Source of the DNA: Tsukamurella pulmonis | GTDB lineage: Bacteria; Actinomycetota; Actinomycetes; Mycobacteriales; Mycobacteriaceae | DNA: 64,000 bases | Direction: 5' to 3' | NCBI RefSeq assembly: GCF_900103175.1 | Contig: NZ_FNLF01000002.1 | Span: 682,001-746,000, forward strand | Shown: positions 36,545-44,230 of the stretch, one piece after another | Layout: every line of letters starts with the position of its first letter | Numbering within the stretch: the first letter of the stretch is position 1 | The notes under the pieces: model-generated | Told to the model about the DNA's origin: nothing | Seen by the model: the letters and a program-made list of their open reading frames with translations, nothing else | Databases searched by the model: none | Made by a program: the position numbers and the translations under genes

Positions 36545-36606
36545 ATCGGCGAGCCCGGGGGACCGAATCCTGGGGAGGTCATCGAAGACACCCCGGGCTC
36601 GCCGAT
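36545..36606. repeat. 16-bp inverted repeat upstream of the small terminase
   Basis: ATCGGCGAGCCCGGGG (36545-36560) and its exact complement (36591-36606) are separated by 30 nt. No gene converges here, so it is not an ordinary terminator. It could be an operator, attenuator or packaging (cos/pac) site. Confidence 0.5.
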
Positions 36607-36664
36607 GCATTCAGTAGAGCACGGGGTGTCAAATGTTCAGACGACGAATCAGACTGTGATGCAA

Positions 36665-36678
36665 GGGTTTACGTCAAC
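36665..36678. promoter_or_regulatory. Candidate element operator, copy 1
   Basis: GGGTTTACGTCAAC lies between the divergent small terminase and zinc-ribbon genes. A 12/14 match occurs at 38175-38188, and a shorter one (ATTCACGTCAAC) at 39144-39155. The 300-nt region 36504-36804 holds this and the 16-bp inverted repeat, and no gene. Confidence 0.35.
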
Positions 36679-36804
36679 ACAAACGTTCCGGTCGACGTCA
36701 ATTCTGACGAGGCCGGCGGCGTAGCTGCCTGCCGGTTCCCGCTGGTCGAACGGGTTAGGTCGAAACGGACACGGCGAGGCTTGTCCGGCACTACGTTCGG
36801 CCTC

Positions 36805-36996
36805 ATGAGCGAGATCACTGAGACCGTCGTCGGCGAGTGCACGGAGTGCGGCGGGCCCCTCGTCAAGCGCGTGACGAAGATCGGCAAGGGGTACGGCAGC
36901 GACGGTTTCAGCCGGATCAAGCGTGCGATCTACTGCCGCAAGGGCTGTATCGACCGGACGATGACGCCGGAGGACATTGAACGCTACGGCGCGTAG
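36805..36996 (+). CDS. Small zinc-ribbon protein
   Basis: This is a 63-aa protein with Cys12-x2-Cys15 and Cys44-x3-Cys48, a zinc-ribbon pattern, and a basic middle (KRVTKIGKGYGSDGFSRIKR). One of the few rightward genes in the element. Its last 13 nt overlap the end of the PIN gene. Function unknown; phage genomes carry many such small putative regulators. Confidence 0.55.
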   Translation: MSEITETVVGECTECGGPLVKRVTKIGKGYGSDGFSRIKRAIYCRKGCIDRTMTPEDIERYGA

Positions 36997-37874
36997 CCGG
37001 GACGTGGTTCGATCTGCTCCGGCGGGACGGTGCGGCCGATGCCGAACACGCGCCAATGATTGCCGTCATACCCCGGGAGCGCCGGTAGGTCCGGGCACAG
37101 TTGCATCGTCGCGTAGATAGTGTCCTCCGGTAGGACGATGTCGCCGGTCGAGCGGAGAACTACCCCCGAATCGGGCGGTAGCTTGATGTAGGCGACCTCG
37201 GGCGATGCATAGTGCGGTCGGGTGGTGAAGCCGCGATTGAGGACGTTATCCCGGACCCACGCGAGGTCCCGGCGGAATGCCTTCAGCGTCTCGGGGACGA
37301 CGACGTAGGGCAACAGCTCGTGCGCATTGGGTTGCTCCAGCACCGTGACGAAGGACGAGTAGGCCGCGAAGATCCCCCTGTTGCCCTCGGTCTCGATCTG
37401 GGCGAACGATTGCTCGCCTGAACCTTCTAGGAATCCCTCGCCCCACTCGTGGTGGAAATCGAGCGCGGCCAGAGCGTCGACCGGCTTGCGCACATCGAGG
37501 CCGGGGTACTCGATCGCCAAGACAGCCTTGTCCCCGCTCACGAGGATCGCCGCCTGTGCGTCTTGGAACAGGGCCACGAGGAAGTTGTCGTCCGGGTCGG
37601 TGCACACGTGCGGGGTCTCGTTCTCGGGCCGATCCTCCACCATGTCGGCGAGAAGCGTGAGGGCGTCGACGAAGACGCGGACGTCGTCGAGGGTGAGCCA
37701 CCGGCGGAACTTCTCCCGCGCGAGGCGTGTCTCCAGCTCGTCAAGCAGGTGCGGCGACACCACGAGCCGGATGCGGCCCTGTCGGGCGAGTTCCACAAGC
37801 TGCGCGCACGTCCCGCTGGGGCTGATAGCTGCGCTGATGTAGGTGTTCGTGTCCAGCACGAATGTGATCGCCAA
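36984..37874 (-). CDS. PIN-domain toxin-like ribonuclease with C-terminal extension
   Basis: This is a 296-aa protein. Residues 1-140 form a PIN domain: FVLDTNTYISAAIS with the first catalytic Asp (residue 8), SPHLLDELE, TDPDDNFLVALFQDAQAAILVSGDKAVL with the later acidic residues. About 150 extra C-terminal residues of unknown fold make it twice the usual VapC-like length. PIN domains cut RNA with bound Mg or Mn. The TTG start lies 12 nt after the stop of a small upstream gene, the usual arrangement for toxin-antitoxin pairs. Confidence 0.72.
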   Translation of the reverse strand: MAITFVLDTNTYISAAISPSGTCAQLVELARQGRIRLVVSPHLLDELETRLAREKFRRWLTLDDVRVFVDALTLLADMVEDRPENETPHVCTDPDDNFLVALFQDAQAAILVSGDKAVLAIEYPGLDVRKPVDALAALDFHHEWGEGFLEGSGEQSFAQIETEGNRGIFAAYSSFVTVLEQPNAHELLPYVVVPETLKAFRRDLAWVRDNVLNRGFTTRPHYASPEVAYIKLPPDSGVVLRSTGDIVLPEDTIYATMQLCPDLPALPGYDGNHWRVFGIGRTVPPEQIEPRPGYAP

Positions 37875-37886
37875 CGGAGGGAAGGC

Positions 37887-38111
37887 CTATCGGGTCGGGG
37901 CGTAGGCGCCGTGGCGCCGCTCGTCCCGGATCGCCTTGGTCTCGGCGGCGGCGAGGGCGAAGGCCTCGTCCTCGGAGACCTCGCCACGCTCTCGGACCTT
38001 CGCGGCCACGTCGGCCAGTGCGGCCCCCGCGAGGTCGGTCTCGGTGCCGCGATCTCCGTAGCGCGCAGACAACCGCTTCAGCGCTGCGGCGCGTCGATCT
38101 TGCGTGCTCAT
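37887..38111 (-). CDS. Probable antitoxin paired with the PIN protein
   Basis: This is a 74-aa charged, helical protein (QDRRAAALKRLSARYGDRG... DEAFALAAAETKAIRDERR) encoded directly upstream of the PIN gene with a 12-nt gap. A good ribosome-binding site precedes it. Size, charge and position fit an antitoxin that blocks the PIN active site. No known antitoxin family was recognised, so this is an inference from context. Confidence 0.5.
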   Translation of the reverse strand: MSTQDRRAAALKRLSARYGDRGTETDLAGAALADVAAKVRERGEVSEDEAFALAAAETKAIRDERRHGAYAPTR

Positions 38112-38174
38112 GCGGTCCCCTTCCCGGTGCTGCGGTGTCCATCGAGTCTACCCGCTGCGGAGGGGGTAATGTAG

Positions 38175-38188
38175 GGGTTGGCGTCAAC
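38175..38188. promoter_or_regulatory. Candidate element operator, copy 2
   Basis: GGGTTGGCGTCAAC, a near-palindrome, lies 64 nt upstream of the antitoxin gene and closely matches 36665-36678. Confidence 0.35.
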
Positions 38189-38257
38189 CCCGATTGCGCC
38201 TGTGCCGCTCTGGCTTTCCGTCCCGCCTCGTCCATCGAAGGGCCTCCGTTGCTCCCC

Positions 38258-38632
38258 GTGCTCGTGTCGCTGCTCCCCGCGTGGGTCGGCGCCGTGCTGT
38301 GCGCGCTCGCGTGGGCCGTCGGGCGGCCTGTGTGCCCCGCTGGCGGGTCGGGCGGTGCCCGGCGGGGTGCGGGCGCCGTCGAGCGGTCTCGACGGCTCTG
38401 GGAGGGCGTGGGCGCGATCCCCGCGAGGCGGCCCGCTGGTGCCCGCGAAGGGCGGATCTGGAATCGACTGCGCGGGAACGGTTCTCGTGCTCTGTCCCGC
38501 GTCTGGGCGACCGTGGATGGCGTGCGCCGTCGACCGCTCCGGGTTCGCCCGCGTCCGGCGATGACGGTAAAGCCGCAGGTCAGAGGCATATTTGGCTCCA
38601 GGCTTGCTATATCGAATGATTTAGTTAGGTGA
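38258..38632 (+). CDS. Doubtful small membrane protein
   Basis: A 124-codon GTG frame begins with a hydrophobic stretch (VLVSLLPAWVGAVLCALAWAVG) followed by an Arg-rich tail. It is the only frame with any structure in 38190-38830. No good ribosome-binding site and no homologue recognised; it may be chance in GC-rich DNA. Confidence 0.18.
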   Translation: MLVSLLPAWVGAVLCALAWAVGRPVCPAGGSGGARRGAGAVERSRRLWEGVGAIPARRPAGAREGRIWNRLRGNGSRALSRVWATVDGVRRRPLRVRPRPAMTVKPQVRGIFGSRLAISNDLVR

Positions 38633-38837
38633 ACGAACCAATCCTGACAGCACGCTGGGGGCTCCCTCGTGGCCGTGGGGGAGGGGCCCCACCCCCCGGG
38701 TGTCGGCTCGTCCGTCGTCCTCCGTGCTGGCGTCCGCACTGCCACGCCCTCACGTCCACGCTGAGCGATCGGCACGCCTTCGTCGCCTCCGTGTCCGTCT
38801 GGCAGCCCTTGATGGCTCACGGTGGCGATTACGGGGG

Positions 38838-39079
38838 TGACTTAGATGTGACTTAGAAGTGACCTAGATGGGAAACGTGCTCTGAGCTGGAATGACCTAG
38901 ATGACTTAGGTGACTTAGGTGGAAAGCTTCCCATATAGAGATATTCCCTCTTTTCGTCTCCCCTTATGCCCCTCGCGTGTATAGCGGAGACTTTCCGTCT
39001 AAGTCACCTCAGTCTCGTAAGTCATCGCAGCTCAGGCCGTGTTTTGCATCTAGGTCATGTCTAAGTCACATCTAGGTCA
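38838..39079. other. Iteron-type replication origin of the element
   Basis: Two mirror-image arrays of the 11-bp unit TGACYTAGRTG flank an A/T-rich centre. Left, direct: 38838, 38849, 38860 (contiguous), then 38893, 38902, 38911. Right, inverted: 38996 and 39014 (imperfect), then 39047, 39058, 39069 (contiguous). Outer and inner array midpoints both centre on about 38958. GGAAAG (38921-38926) and CTTTCC (38991-38996) add a further dyad. This resembles SaPI-type origins bound by the element's own Rep. The likely initiator is the primase/helicase at 40033. Confidence 0.72.
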
Positions 39080-39143
39080 GGGCTCCGGGTTAGGGACCCC
39101 TATGTGTGTGTTCACGCTAAGCCCTATTGCTATTCCACACACC

Positions 39144-39155
39144 ATTCACGTCAAC
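39144..39155. promoter_or_regulatory. Candidate element operator, copy 3
   Basis: ATTCACGTCAAC resembles the other two copies at 10 of 12 positions. It lies 65 nt beyond the iteron array, in the gene-free stretch 39080-39251. Confidence 0.25.
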
Positions 39156-39251
39156 ACTGACATGTATCCGGCTACACCCGTACTGCACATAGTCCGGTCC
39201 TGTAGGTGGACCCCTACCTGTGCTGTGCCCCTCTATGTCCTGGTGCACAAG

Positions 39252-39281
39252 CAGACCCCTACCTGTCGCGGTAGGGGTCTG
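39252..39281 (-). terminator. Terminator after the zinc-finger gene
   Basis: A perfect 12-bp stem (CAGACCCCTACC and complement, loop TGTCGC) lies 17 nt beyond the stop of the leftward gene at 39298. It also insulates the origin region. Confidence 0.7.
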
Positions 39282-39297
39282 TGTGGGGGAGTTGGAT

Positions 39298-39843
39298 TTA
39301 CTCGGCTGCTCGGCCCCGGAGTAGGGCCATGATCTCCATGAGCCGGGGGAGCGTCACGTCTTCCATTTGCTGTGCGAGTCCCCGGGCTCGCTCGGGGCTG
39401 ATGCTTGCGGGCAGTGCGCCGGAGATAGGGGCCTCGAACTCGGGGCCGGATTCCTGGATCACTCGGAACCCCATCGCGAGACTCTCCAGGAATCCGGCGA
39501 GGGTATCGGCGCCGTCGTCGGCCGTTTCGCGATCTATCGCCGCCGTGCGCTTGCGCTTCTGGGCGGCTGTAGCGGTCGGCATGTCCTCGGCCCAGGCGAG
39601 GCGGTCGGCCTGTCGGACGTAGCTCTCCTCGTGGGCACTCCAGAATCGGTCGTGCATCCACTCGTCCCCGGCAGGGACAGGAGCGGGCGCCGTAACGTTA
39701 CGGCTGTCCGTGACGTGATGAGTAGTCGCAACGTTACGGTTGCGGTATGCCTTCTGTCTGCACGCCGTCGAGCAATAGCGGGCGTCGGCCCGGCCGTAGA
39801 ACTCCGTGCCGCACTGTGTGCATGTGCGCTGTGTCGCTGCCAT
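39298..39843 (-). CDS. Zinc-finger protein with an operator array (putative element regulator)
   Basis: This is a 181-aa protein. The N-terminus has CTQCGTEFYGRADARYCSTACRQKAYR, a treble-clef-type zinc finger (C-x2-C-x10-YC-x3-C) seen in DNA-binding phage proteins. The remainder is helical and acidic, ending LPRLMEIMALLRGRA. The ATG at 39843 was chosen over the upstream ATG at 39915, which would run through the operator repeats. Copies of CGTAACGTTACG lie just before and inside its 5' end, suggesting autoregulation. Function inferred. Confidence 0.55.
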   Translation of the reverse strand: MAATQRTCTQCGTEFYGRADARYCSTACRQKAYRNRNVATTHHVTDSRNVTAPAPVPAGDEWMHDRFWSAHEESYVRQADRLAWAEDMPTATAAQKRKRTAAIDRETADDGADTLAGFLESLAMGFRVIQESGPEFEAPISGALPASISPERARGLAQQMEDVTLPRLMEIMALLRGRAAE

Positions 39844-39932
39844 AGCTGTAACGATACAGATAAACGTAACGTTACGCAAATATGTCTCGTTACAAATATC
39901 TGCGCCGTCGCACACGTACTCGTGACGTTGCG
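39691..39932. repeat. Cluster of CGTAACGTTACG palindromes
   Basis: Exact copies are at 39691-39702 and 39865-39876. One-mismatch CGCAACGTTACG is at 39727-39738, and weaker forms are near 39848-39857 and 39921-39932. The cluster spans the start and promoter of the zinc-finger gene and looks like a multi-site operator. The gene-free part 39844-40032 holds these sites and a terminator. Confidence 0.6.
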
Positions 39933-39964
39933 AGTATCCGTAGCGTGACAGGTCTGGATACAGG

Positions 39965-39995
39965 GCAGCCCCACACCTGAGAGGTGTGGGGCTGC
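39965..39995 (-). terminator. Terminator after the primase gene
   Basis: A perfect 14-bp stem (GCAGCCCCACACCT and complement, loop GAG), 38 nt beyond the primase stop. No U-tract. Confidence 0.65.
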
Positions 39996-40032
39996 GGGCC
40001 GACGGCGATCGTGAGGCCGGTCGTAGTTTGGA

Positions 40033-42657
40033 CTACTCGCTCTCCGTGCTGGCGCGCAGCACAATCGGAGTCTCGTAGACGGTGATGGTCTTCCGCTCCG
40101 TCGTCCCGTCGGGCTTGCGAACGGTCACCTTGCGGGACATCTGTTTGCCGTACAGGGCGCGCATGCGGCCCTTGAAATCGTCTCGCTCGATCTCGCGCAG
40201 CTCGCGGGGCCAGACGCTCCGCTGGCCGTCGAAATACGCCCACGCGAAGTCGGCCGTGACCCGCTTGGACATGGGTGCGCTCGTGTCGACCTCGAACGTG
40301 CTCGTGGCCCATCGGCGGAACGCGTTGAGCTGGCCCATAGCCTCATCTCGGAACACGTCCACGACGTCCGGGACGTCCTCGTCCAGCCCCTCGCGGAGGT
40401 AGTCGCCGAGCCCCTCCACAAGCCACGCGAACAGAGCCACAAGAGCCTCCGGCACCGACTTCAGCTCGTCCTTGTCGGTCCCCTTCGGCACCGTCTGCTC
40501 GAACGGGAGCACGAGCAAGCGCCGGTCTAGGGCCTCGTCGGCGTCCTCAATCGTCGGCATGGAGTTGGTCGCGATGATCGGCAGGAACATCGGGGTAGCG
40601 GTCACCATGTGATTCGAGTACAGCGCGCGCGCCGTGACGGAGTCATTGCCCGCCATGCGCTTCAGCACGTCGGCGTGCAGCCGGTTCCGGTTGCCGACCT
40701 CGGACGCGAAGATCGCGCGCCTCGGGAACACGGCGAGCAGCTCCGGGCTGGGCCCGCCGTCCCGCTTGGCCCGGAACAGCGCGTTCGGCTCGAAGGTCGT
40801 GGCGTAGTCGCCGAACACGGCCTGCACGCCCTCGATCAACGTGCTCTTGCCGGTGGATGTCCCGCCCTTCAGGAAGACGATGCGCCGTCGGGGGTTGCCG
40901 CCGACGAGCGCGTATCCGAGCACCTTGCGCACGTACCGCCGGATCGCCGGATCGGGGAGGAACGTGTCGAGATACTCGGTGAACAGTGGGTGCGTGGCGC
41001 CGGGCTCGTACGGAACGGCGGTGCTCGACAGGATCATGTCCTCGGGCGTGCCCTTGCGGAGCACCACGGCCCCGCTGGTCCAGTCCAGGACGCCGTTCGC
41101 CACTCCGAGAGTCCGCTTCTCGCGGTCGAACTGCTCCGGGTTGATCTCGTCCGGGTGGTCCGTGTGCGCGCTCTCCAGCCCCGCGCGTCGGTTCTTCAGG
41201 TCGCCCGACTTCACGCCGTATGTATGGACGGAACAGGCCTGCTTGCGGAGGCTCTCGGCCCGCTCGGTACGGCCCTCGTTCTCCTCGTCCTGGGCGTCCT
41301 TCTCCAGCAAGGCGGCCGTGTGCTTGTAACTCTCGATCGTCGCGACCGACCAGAACCGGCGCTGCACCGCGCGGGGGTCCAGGCGGGTCAATGCCCCGCG
41401 CTGGGTGTCCCAGTAGCACCAGTCATTACCGCCGAGCACCGGCCGGAGGTTCGACCCGACGGCCGCGTTGAACACGAGCCCTCGCCCCATGTCGCTGAGG
41501 TCGTACTCCCGGGTGTCGATCGGCGAGATTCGGGAGGCGACGATCTCCAGCATGCGTTCTTGGAACACCGCGAGGTCCACCTCGAAGCTCTGGGCGTCGA
41601 GGCCGATAGGGGAGAGCTGCCGGAGGCCGTTGTCGACCTCGGCGCGCAGCTTCGCGATGGCGCCGGTGAGCGTCCGGCTCCACTCGCTCTCTGCCGTCGC
41701 GAGGTCGCGCCGGGCCTCCCCGTCCTTCGCGCCGAGCACCTCACTGAAGAACGCGTTGTGGGCCAGCTCGACGGCCGCCTTCAGGCCGTGGTGGCCCTCG
41801 GCCGCGAGGAAGATGATGTGGTTCAGCGGCTCAACGATCGCCTGGTGCGCGCCGACGTCGACCGAGTCGGCGAGACCCTCGGCAGCGCGACGGAGCACGG
41901 ACGTCATCGGCTCCCGATAGCCGGGGATGTTCTCGGCCAGCCAGGCCAGCGCGGCCGTGTCGTCGGCGAAATCGACCACGTCGAGCTGCACCCGCTCGGT
42001 GGTGTCGCGTAGGCCGTCGAGCCACCGCTCAGGCAGCCACGGGAGCGCCTCTAGCTTGGGCTCGGCGCATGGCTTCAGGTCGGGCCCGTACCACTGATAG
42101 ACCCTCGGCGGGTCGACGTCGTGCCCCTTGTCCCAACTCACAACGCTGGGCGCGACGACGGCGTATCGGTGCCCCGGCTGGATCACGTCGACGTCGGGGA
42201 GGCGGTCTTTCAGGCGGGTCCCCGCTGGCACGCGGTAGAGGTGAATCCCGCTCGCCGTCTCGGGGGCGCGTGAGGTGGACATGTAGGTGTCGGGCAGCGG
42301 CCCCCACTGCGCCACGAGCTCGCGCATCGTCTCGCACCCGCGCTTTGTCTGGTGCTCGTCCTCGTAGTCGTCGACATCGAGGCCGATGACGCCGTCCGAG
42401 AGTAGGAGACCGATATTGCCTCGGTGACCCTCGGGAAAGACGTAGGAAGCACGGGTGCGCAGGTTCTTCCAGCCAGTGACGTCCTTCGGCGGCGGGGACT
42501 TTCGGCCGCTCGGCAGGTGGATCTTTCGGCCGATGCTGGTACGATCGGAGACGTTCCTCGACTGGACATGCTCGTCAAGGCCCCCGCCTCGCGCGGGGGC
42601 TTTGTCGTTGGCGGGTGTCCCGGCCGGAGAAGTCTTGGGGTGCGGCTGAATAGCCAT
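40033..42657 (-). CDS. Bifunctional primase-polymerase / D5-like SF3 helicase (replication initiator)
   Basis: This is an 874-aa replication protein. The N-terminal 200 residues look like a Prim-Pol domain (GWKNLRTRASYVFPEGHRGNIGLLLSDG, IGLDVDDY with the metal-binding Asp pair). The C-terminal 350 residues form a P4/D5-type SF3 helicase with Walker A GGTSTGKST near residue 600, an acidic Walker-B-like segment (AIFASEVGNRNRLH), sensor FLPIIATNS and DEALDRRLLVLPF. It can plausibly melt the iteron origin at 38838-39079 and start element replication. The gene is single and flanked by terminators. Confidence 0.85.
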   Translation of the reverse strand: MAIQPHPKTSPAGTPANDKAPARGGGLDEHVQSRNVSDRTSIGRKIHLPSGRKSPPPKDVTGWKNLRTRASYVFPEGHRGNIGLLLSDGVIGLDVDDYEDEHQTKRGCETMRELVAQWGPLPDTYMSTSRAPETASGIHLYRVPAGTRLKDRLPDVDVIQPGHRYAVVAPSVVSWDKGHDVDPPRVYQWYGPDLKPCAEPKLEALPWLPERWLDGLRDTTERVQLDVVDFADDTAALAWLAENIPGYREPMTSVLRRAAEGLADSVDVGAHQAIVEPLNHIIFLAAEGHHGLKAAVELAHNAFFSEVLGAKDGEARRDLATAESEWSRTLTGAIAKLRAEVDNGLRQLSPIGLDAQSFEVDLAVFQERMLEIVASRISPIDTREYDLSDMGRGLVFNAAVGSNLRPVLGGNDWCYWDTQRGALTRLDPRAVQRRFWSVATIESYKHTAALLEKDAQDEENEGRTERAESLRKQACSVHTYGVKSGDLKNRRAGLESAHTDHPDEINPEQFDREKRTLGVANGVLDWTSGAVVLRKGTPEDMILSSTAVPYEPGATHPLFTEYLDTFLPDPAIRRYVRKVLGYALVGGNPRRRIVFLKGGTSTGKSTLIEGVQAVFGDYATTFEPNALFRAKRDGGPSPELLAVFPRRAIFASEVGNRNRLHADVLKRMAGNDSVTARALYSNHMVTATPMFLPIIATNSMPTIEDADEALDRRLLVLPFEQTVPKGTDKDELKSVPEALVALFAWLVEGLGDYLREGLDEDVPDVVDVFRDEAMGQLNAFRRWATSTFEVDTSAPMSKRVTADFAWAYFDGQRSVWPRELREIERDDFKGRMRALYGKQMSRKVTVRKPDGTTERKTITVYETPIVLRASTESE
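42577..42603. other. Terminator-like hairpin inside the primase 5' end
   Basis: An 11-bp stem (AAGGCCCCCGC / GCGGGGGCTTT, one G-U, loop CTCGC) lies 54 nt into the primase frame on the minus strand. It could attenuate primase transcription, or stop rightward transcription. Confidence 0.5.
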
Positions 42658-42717
42658 CGTGAATCCGTTCCTGTTCGACTGTGACTATTTGGTGGGCCGA
42701 CGGATGATCTCCAAGAC

Positions 42718-42752
42718 GTGGGCCGCATCGGGTGCTAACCGATGCGGCCCAC
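42718..42752 (-). terminator. Terminator after the small-gene operon
   Basis: A perfect 14-bp stem (GTGGGCCGCATCGG and complement, loop GTGCTAA) lies 26 nt past the stop at 42779 and before the primase gene. Confidence 0.7.
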
Positions 42753-42778
42753 GATACACCTGTGCAGAGTGAAAGTGC

Positions 42779-42985
42779 CTATGCTACTTGGGCTTTGGAA
42801 GACTTGACGCCAACCGGAACGTCCTGCTCGGGCGTCACGAAGGCGAGCGCGACGTCCTCGGCCACCTCGCCGACGATGCGCTTGCACGTGCGACTCCAGT
42901 GCGCCACGCCGTCGGTGCGGGTCTCGACCCACACGCGCCCGCCGACGGGCTCGAAACATCTGCCGCATGTCGCCGTGGTGATCAC
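42779..42985 (-). CDS. Small zinc-binding protein of the element
   Basis: This is a 68-aa protein starting with GTG, which overlaps the upstream stop (GTGA). It has Cys7-x2-Cys10 near the start (TATCGRCFEPV) and one later Cys, so a partial zinc site is possible. Function unknown. Confidence 0.5.
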   Translation of the reverse strand: MITTATCGRCFEPVGGRVWVETRTDGVAHWSRTCKRIVGEVAEDVALAFVTPEQDVPVGVKSSKAQVA

Positions 42986-43290
42986 TTGGCGCCCCCGCCG
43001 AACTCGCGCCGCCACTCGGCCTCGATGGCGTTCGGCTGATCGTGCAGCGGGTCACGCGGCGCACCGTTGCGGCTGCCGTGCTCCTGGCCCTCGTACTCCA
43101 CGGTGCCCGCGTCGATCGCGGCCCGGATGCGCGCCCGGCGCTGGGTCGCGAGCTGCTCGCGCTTGAAGTTCTCGGCCGTGCGCGTGCCGTCGACATGCTG
43201 GCCGAAACCGCGCCGATAGCCGTGGGACTGCTGGCGCTGCGCCTCGGTCTGCTCGCCGTTGAGATACTTGCCGAAACCGTTGTTGCTCAT
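42982..43290 (-). CDS. Small basic protein of unknown function
   Basis: This is a 102-aa hydrophilic, Arg/Gln/Gly-rich protein (MSNNGFGKYLNGEQTEAQRQQ...). No domain recognised. It lies 24 nt after the 43315 gene and overlaps the next gene, within the leftward early-type operon. Confidence 0.5.
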   Translation of the reverse strand: MSNNGFGKYLNGEQTEAQRQQSHGYRRGFGQHVDGTRTAENFKREQLATQRRARIRAAIDAGTVEYEGQEHGSRNGAPRDPLHDQPNAIEAEWRREFGGGAK

Positions 43291-43314
43291 GTGTTTCTCC
43301 GTTCTTTGAGTGGT

Positions 43315-44202
43315 CTACCGGCCGACGAGCAGGTCGGTGGTGGCGTCGTTCGCGTTGAGCTTTTCGAGCAGCTCGTCCACGCGGGCCCACGTGGACGCGA
43401 ACGAGACCTCCCCACCCTGCGCGAGGCGGTCGGGAGAGCCGCCGCGCACGAAGCCGAAGCCGGACGTTGTCGCCCGCCGGATGTAGTGCAGATCCTTCGC
43501 GATGCTCACCATCCGCTCGCGCAGGCCATCGCGCAGGCCCCACGCGATGACGGCCGACTGCCCGCGCCGGATCGCCACGTCCGCGCTGTCGACGCCTTCC
43601 AGCTCCCGCGCAACCTGGGCGGCGTCGGCGACGAGGGCCGCGAGGTCCTGGTGCGCAGCGGCCTCCAACTCCTTCTTCCGCGCCTTGATCTCCGAGCTGA
43701 GGCGGGCCGCCGTCATCGACCCCGCGAGGTACGCGCCATCCCGTGAGGCCTCGATGAGTCGGCCGGTGCCCGCGACCTCGGCGAGCTGCTCCGCAAGGTC
43801 CTCGGGAATGGCCTCGCGCTTGCGGCCCGCGTCGAGGGCGGCCTCCAGGATCGCGGTGCTGGTTTTGCCCGCCTCGCGCGGCTGAAGGCGGCTCGTGACG
43901 CGGCTACAGGAGCCAAGCTCGCGACGGAGGATCGGGCCCCAAATCGCCTCAGCGCTGCCGGTGAGCGCGTTCGTGAGCAGTGTGGGCCGGGCCTGCGGCT
44001 GCATGGCCTGCGCAGCCTGCGCGCTGAGGGTTGTCTCCCGCGCGATCTTCGCGGTGCGGTCCTCCAGGTTCTTCCGGTCGATCTTGTCATTGGTCTCACG
44101 GCTCGACGGGCTCGCGAAATGCTCGGGCATGAGGGTGGGCTCGTAGGTGAAACCGGGCGTCGTGTCGGTCGTGGTGATGCTGGGCGTGCTCTTGGTGGTC
44201 AT
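43315..44202 (-). CDS. Helical protein of unknown function
   Basis: This is a 295-aa protein dominated by Ala/Glu/Arg-rich helices. Likely coiled coils are at about residues 40-70 and 160-215 (ARLSSEIKARKKELEAAAHQDLAALV). The N-terminal 35 residues are Thr/Pro-rich and probably disordered. No enzymatic motif is visible. Position upstream of the replication gene suggests a DNA-metabolism or regulatory accessory role, which is only a guess. Confidence 0.55.
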   Translation of the reverse strand: MTTKSTPSITTTDTTPGFTYEPTLMPEHFASPSSRETNDKIDRKNLEDRTAKIARETTLSAQAAQAMQPQARPTLLTNALTGSAEAIWGPILRRELGSCSRVTSRLQPREAGKTSTAILEAALDAGRKREAIPEDLAEQLAEVAGTGRLIEASRDGAYLAGSMTAARLSSEIKARKKELEAAAHQDLAALVADAAQVARELEGVDSADVAIRRGQSAVIAWGLRDGLRERMVSIAKDLHYIRRATTSGFGFVRGGSPDRLAQGGEVSFASTWARVDELLEKLNANDATTDLLVGR

Positions 44203-44230
44203 GTGATTCTCCTAGGTAATGAAGTGGTGG

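Noticed and set aside
36466-36804. N-terminal extension of the zinc-ribbon gene
   Set aside because: It would run through the 16-bp inverted repeat and the operator-like motif; ATG 36805 with compact domain length is more likely.
38838-39079. Repeat array as a CRISPR
   Set aside because: Units are 11 bp, contiguous or overlapping, and inverted in the second half; there are no spacers and no cas genes.
39844-39915. 24-residue N-terminal extension of the zinc-finger protein
   Set aside because: The extension is encoded by palindromic operator repeats (repeated RNVT-like peptides), so it is more likely untranslated regulatory DNA.
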